The notes under the pieces were generated by a model that was not told where the DNA came from, ran no database searches, and worked only from the letters and a program-made list of their open reading frames with translations. Below are positions 12,871 through 14,337 of a DNA stretch of 14,337 nt, one piece after another. The translations under genes were made by a program, and so were the position numbers. Source of the DNA: Candidatus Nomurabacteria bacterium (GTDB lineage Bacteria; Patescibacteriota; Minisyncoccia; Phycocordibacterales; Phycocordibacteraceae); NCBI GenBank assembly GCA_943355045.1, contig CALRDY010000007.1:1-14337 (forward strand), read 5' to 3'. Each line of letters opens with the position of its first letter. Position 1 is the first letter of the stretch.

Positions 12871-12876
12871 AGTTTA
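12871..12876 (-). promoter_or_regulatory. -10-like box TAAACT, ABC permease operon
   Basis: On the minus strand TAAACT lies 6 nt before ATG 12864, the same spacing as for prfB and the two endonuclease genes. It is a weak hexamer, supported mainly by the repeated spacing. Confidence 0.3.
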
Positions 12877-12936
12877 ACGCGCTTTCGACCCATCGTGTGA
12901 AATGTGAACATCTGCCGGATGCGATGCTGCGCGGAA

Positions 12937-12945
12937 TGATATAAT
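12937..12945 (+). promoter_or_regulatory. extended -10 (TGATATAAT) of the coiled-coil operon
   Basis: TG-n-TATAAT, 47 nt before ATG 12993. Unlike the leaderless candidates this leaves a leader of about 40 nt, yet no Shine-Dalgarno sequence is visible in it. Confidence 0.55.
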
Positions 12946-12992
12946 CAATCGGTCAGATACGAGCAGTTACCAATCATCATCCACCCATCATT

Positions 12993-13952
12993 ATGCGCAT
13001 TCTTCGAACAGTAGGGATCGTCAGCAGTGCCGCGGCTCTCTTGCTCTCTGCAAGCGTCGCATTCGCTCAGGAGTCGGCAGCGACAAGCGCTACGCAAGAA
13101 GGGGATGCGACCGCAGCTGGCGTGCCGCGCCCGGTAGTCGCGCCAGCAGCACAGCAAGAGCTAAAGAAAGAGGTGCAGGATGTGCGCAAGGAGGCGCAAA
13201 CGCGCGTACAAAATGCGCGTGAAGATGCGAAGAAACTCATGGAGTCGAAGCGTGCAGAAGTAAAGAGCGGCATGGAAGCGAAGCGCGAGGATGCGAAGAA
13301 GCTCATGGAGACGAAACGCGAAGAAGCGAAGACGCTCATCGAGAATAAGCGCGAAGAGATGAAGACGCTCATGGAAACGAAACGCGAAGAAGCAAAAACC
13401 CGCGTCGAGGAAAAGAAAGTAAAGGCAGAGAAGCGTTTGTCTGATATCAAGGACAAGGCGAAGCAGGAAGCGGCGCAGCGGCTCGCCAAGCAGCTCGAAG
13501 AGCTCAACTCGCACTGGACCGATCGCTTTATGGAGACGCTCAATCGCCACAGCGATGTCGTACAGAAGATCCAGGATCGCGCGGCTATCGCTGCGAGCGC
13601 CGGGAAGGATGTAGCTTCTACGACTGCGGCGATCGCCTCAGCGAAGACTGCGATCGAGACAGCGCGGACTGCGGTAATCGCGCAGGCTGCGAAGGCCTAC
13701 GTGCTCGATGCTTCGACGGTCACGACGACCGCTGCGACGACGACCTCGAAGGGTCAGTCAGAGCTCATGAAGAACTTGAAGACGTCATTCCAGACGGTGC
13801 ACAAGGCACTGTTCAAGGACCTCTTTGCGCTGCGCGACGGCCCGATGACGGAGGTGCGCAAAGCGGTACACAGCGCGTTTCAGACGCTCGGGAAGATTCC
13901 CGGAATCGATGAGAAGAACGCGACCTCGACCGCCGCAACGTCGAATCAATAA
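12993..13952 (+). CDS. secreted hendecad coiled-coil protein, function unknown
   Basis: 319 residues. A Sec signal peptide spans 1-25 (charged start, hydrophobic run, AFA before Gln26). A short Ala/Thr/Pro linker follows, then nine back-to-back 11-residue repeats at 61-159 of the type METKREEAKTL, rich in Lys/Arg and Glu. The 11-residue period predicts a right-handed or straight coiled coil. The C-terminal half (160-319) is Ala/Thr-rich and helical with no motif I know. No anchor or LPxTG motif is seen, so it is probably periplasm-like/cell-surface or released. It is followed 18 nt later by a small membrane protein, likely co-transcribed. Not recognised as a named family; a structural or cell-envelope spacer role is a guess. 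Confidence 0.8.
   Translation: MRILRTVGIVSSAAALLLSASVAFAQESAATSATQEGDATAAGVPRPVVAPAAQQELKKEVQDVRKEAQTRVQNAREDAKKLMESKRAEVKSGMEAKREDAKKLMETKREEAKTLIENKREEMKTLMETKREEAKTRVEEKKVKAEKRLSDIKDKAKQEAAQRLAKQLEELNSHWTDRFMETLNRHSDVVQKIQDRAAIAASAGKDVASTTAAIASAKTAIETARTAVIAQAAKAYVLDASTVTTTAATTTSKGQSELMKNLKTSFQTVHKALFKDLFALRDGPMTEVRKAVHSAFQTLGKIPGIDEKNATSTAATSNQ
13173..13469 (+). repeat. 33-bp tandem repeats encoding nine hendecads
   Basis: Nine 33-bp units in frame (residues 61-159). Units covering residues 83-137 (13239-13403) are the most alike at the DNA level, each built on a version of ATGGAGACGAAACGCGAAGA, indicating recent unit duplication; outer units have diverged. Confidence 0.85.
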
Positions 13953-13970
13953 TCTCTAACTGAAAACATC

Positions 13971-14291
13971 ATGGACTTCCAACCGATGAATCAACCGACA
14001 GATCAGCCGCTGAATCAGCCTCTATCCCTGGACCAGGGCTCCTCGAATACCGTGTGGTACGTCGCTGGCGGCGCAGCCATCATCATCGCTGCGCTCGTCG
14101 TCTGGTACTTCTTCGGCATGACGCCGCCAGTCGCAGATACATCATCTACGGCTATCGAACAGACGCAGATTGTGCCGCCCGCAAACAACACTGTGGGAGA
14201 TATTTCGGCCGATCTCAATCAGATTCCCGATGACACTGCAGTGCTCAATCAGGACGCTGCCGCTGCCGCACAGGCCGTGCAGGGTCTCTAA
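13971..14291 (+). CDS. small single-pass membrane protein, function unknown
   Basis: 106 residues. The N-terminus (1-25) is rich in Gln, Pro and Asn with near-repeats NQPxDQPLNQPL. One membrane helix lies at about 28-48 (VWYVAGGAAIIIAALVVWYFFG). The outer tail is acidic, Thr/Ala-rich and ends in an Ala run. With a short cytoplasmic start and no cleavage site it is likely anchored N-in/C-out. It follows the hendecad protein by 18 nt and shares its terminator, so the two probably work at the envelope together. Not recognised. Confidence 0.75.
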   Translation: MDFQPMNQPTDQPLNQPLSLDQGSSNTVWYVAGGAAIIIAALVVWYFFGMTPPVADTSSTAIEQTQIVPPANNTVGDISADLNQIPDDTAVLNQDAAAAAQAVQGL

Positions 14292-14310
14292 GATAGGAAA
14301 GGGAGGAAAT

Positions 14311-14337
14311 AAAAAACGCCCTTCTGGGGCGTTTTTT
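14311..14337 (+). terminator. intrinsic terminator
   Basis: 11-bp stem AAAAAACGCCC/GGGCGTTTTTT with a 5-nt loop, ending in a T-run at the window edge. It closes the coiled-coil/membrane-protein operon and, by symmetry, could also act on the minus strand. Confidence 0.88.

Noticed and set aside
13173..13469. Possible CRISPR array, because of 33-bp periodicity
   Set aside because: The units abut with no spacers and encode in-frame 11-residue protein repeats.

Overview
The window looks like chromosome of a member of the Candidate Phyla Radiation (Patescibacteria), most likely of the Parcubacteria group. This is inferred from gene content and style, not from a marker phylogeny: an FtsE-FtsX-PyrG cluster, a shortened release factor 2, very compact spacing, small secreted and membrane proteins of unknown function, and homing-endonuclease and group I intron insertions around tRNA genes. 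UGA is used as a normal stop (after the HNH, NUDIX, SemiSWEET and HicB genes) and an RF2 gene is present, so the code is the standard bacterial one and not the UGA=Gly code of some CPR lineages.

Layout. 1-762: 3' end of an ABC exporter subunit. 763-1036: non-coding, with three hairpins and a duplicated copy of the tRNA-Met 5' border. 1037-1918: tRNA-Met(CAU), a LAGLIDADG endonuclease gene, and tRNA-Asp(GUC), which itself supplies the endonuclease's last four codons and stop. 1918-1960: strong bidirectional terminator. 2000-3060 (minus): a cupin and, overlapping it by ATGA, an alternative-oxidase/plastid-terminal-oxidase-like di-iron protein. 3107-3439: SemiSWEET-like transporter. 3507-3878: remnant of an HTH plus LAGLIDADG-like protein. 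3897-4158: tRNA-Thr(GGU) split by a 186-nt group I intron. 4239-4694: HNH endonuclease. 4719-4794: tRNA-Thr(CGU), followed 2 nt later by a VTT/DedA-like membrane protein. 5578-6015 (minus): NUDIX hydrolase. 6112-7431: RF2 (prfB) and a hicB-hicA toxin-antitoxin pair. 7451-7996: DUF6624-like protein. 8076-11363: ftsE, ftsX, pyrG. 11367-12864 (minus): NitT/TauT-type ABC ATPase and permease. 12993-14291: a secreted hendecad coiled-coil protein and a small single-pass membrane protein, closed by a terminator at the window edge.

Two themes stand out. First, 1037-4794 is a tRNA/endonuclease island: four tRNA genes, three endonuclease-type ORFs (one broken) and one self-splicing-type intron, with ORF ends fused to tRNA borders. 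Second, many genes have a -10-like hexamer only 6 or 7 nt before the start codon and no Shine-Dalgarno sequence, which suggests leaderless mRNAs as a routine expression mode; the NUDIX gene, with a clean AGGAGG, is the exception.

Functionally, FtsEX is a division/peptidoglycan-hydrolase control module, PyrG makes CTP, RF2 terminates translation, and the PTOX-like oxidase would reduce O2 with quinol or another donor. No dedicated respiratory chain genes are visible here. I see no CRISPR array, insertion sequence, rRNA or phage structural gene.
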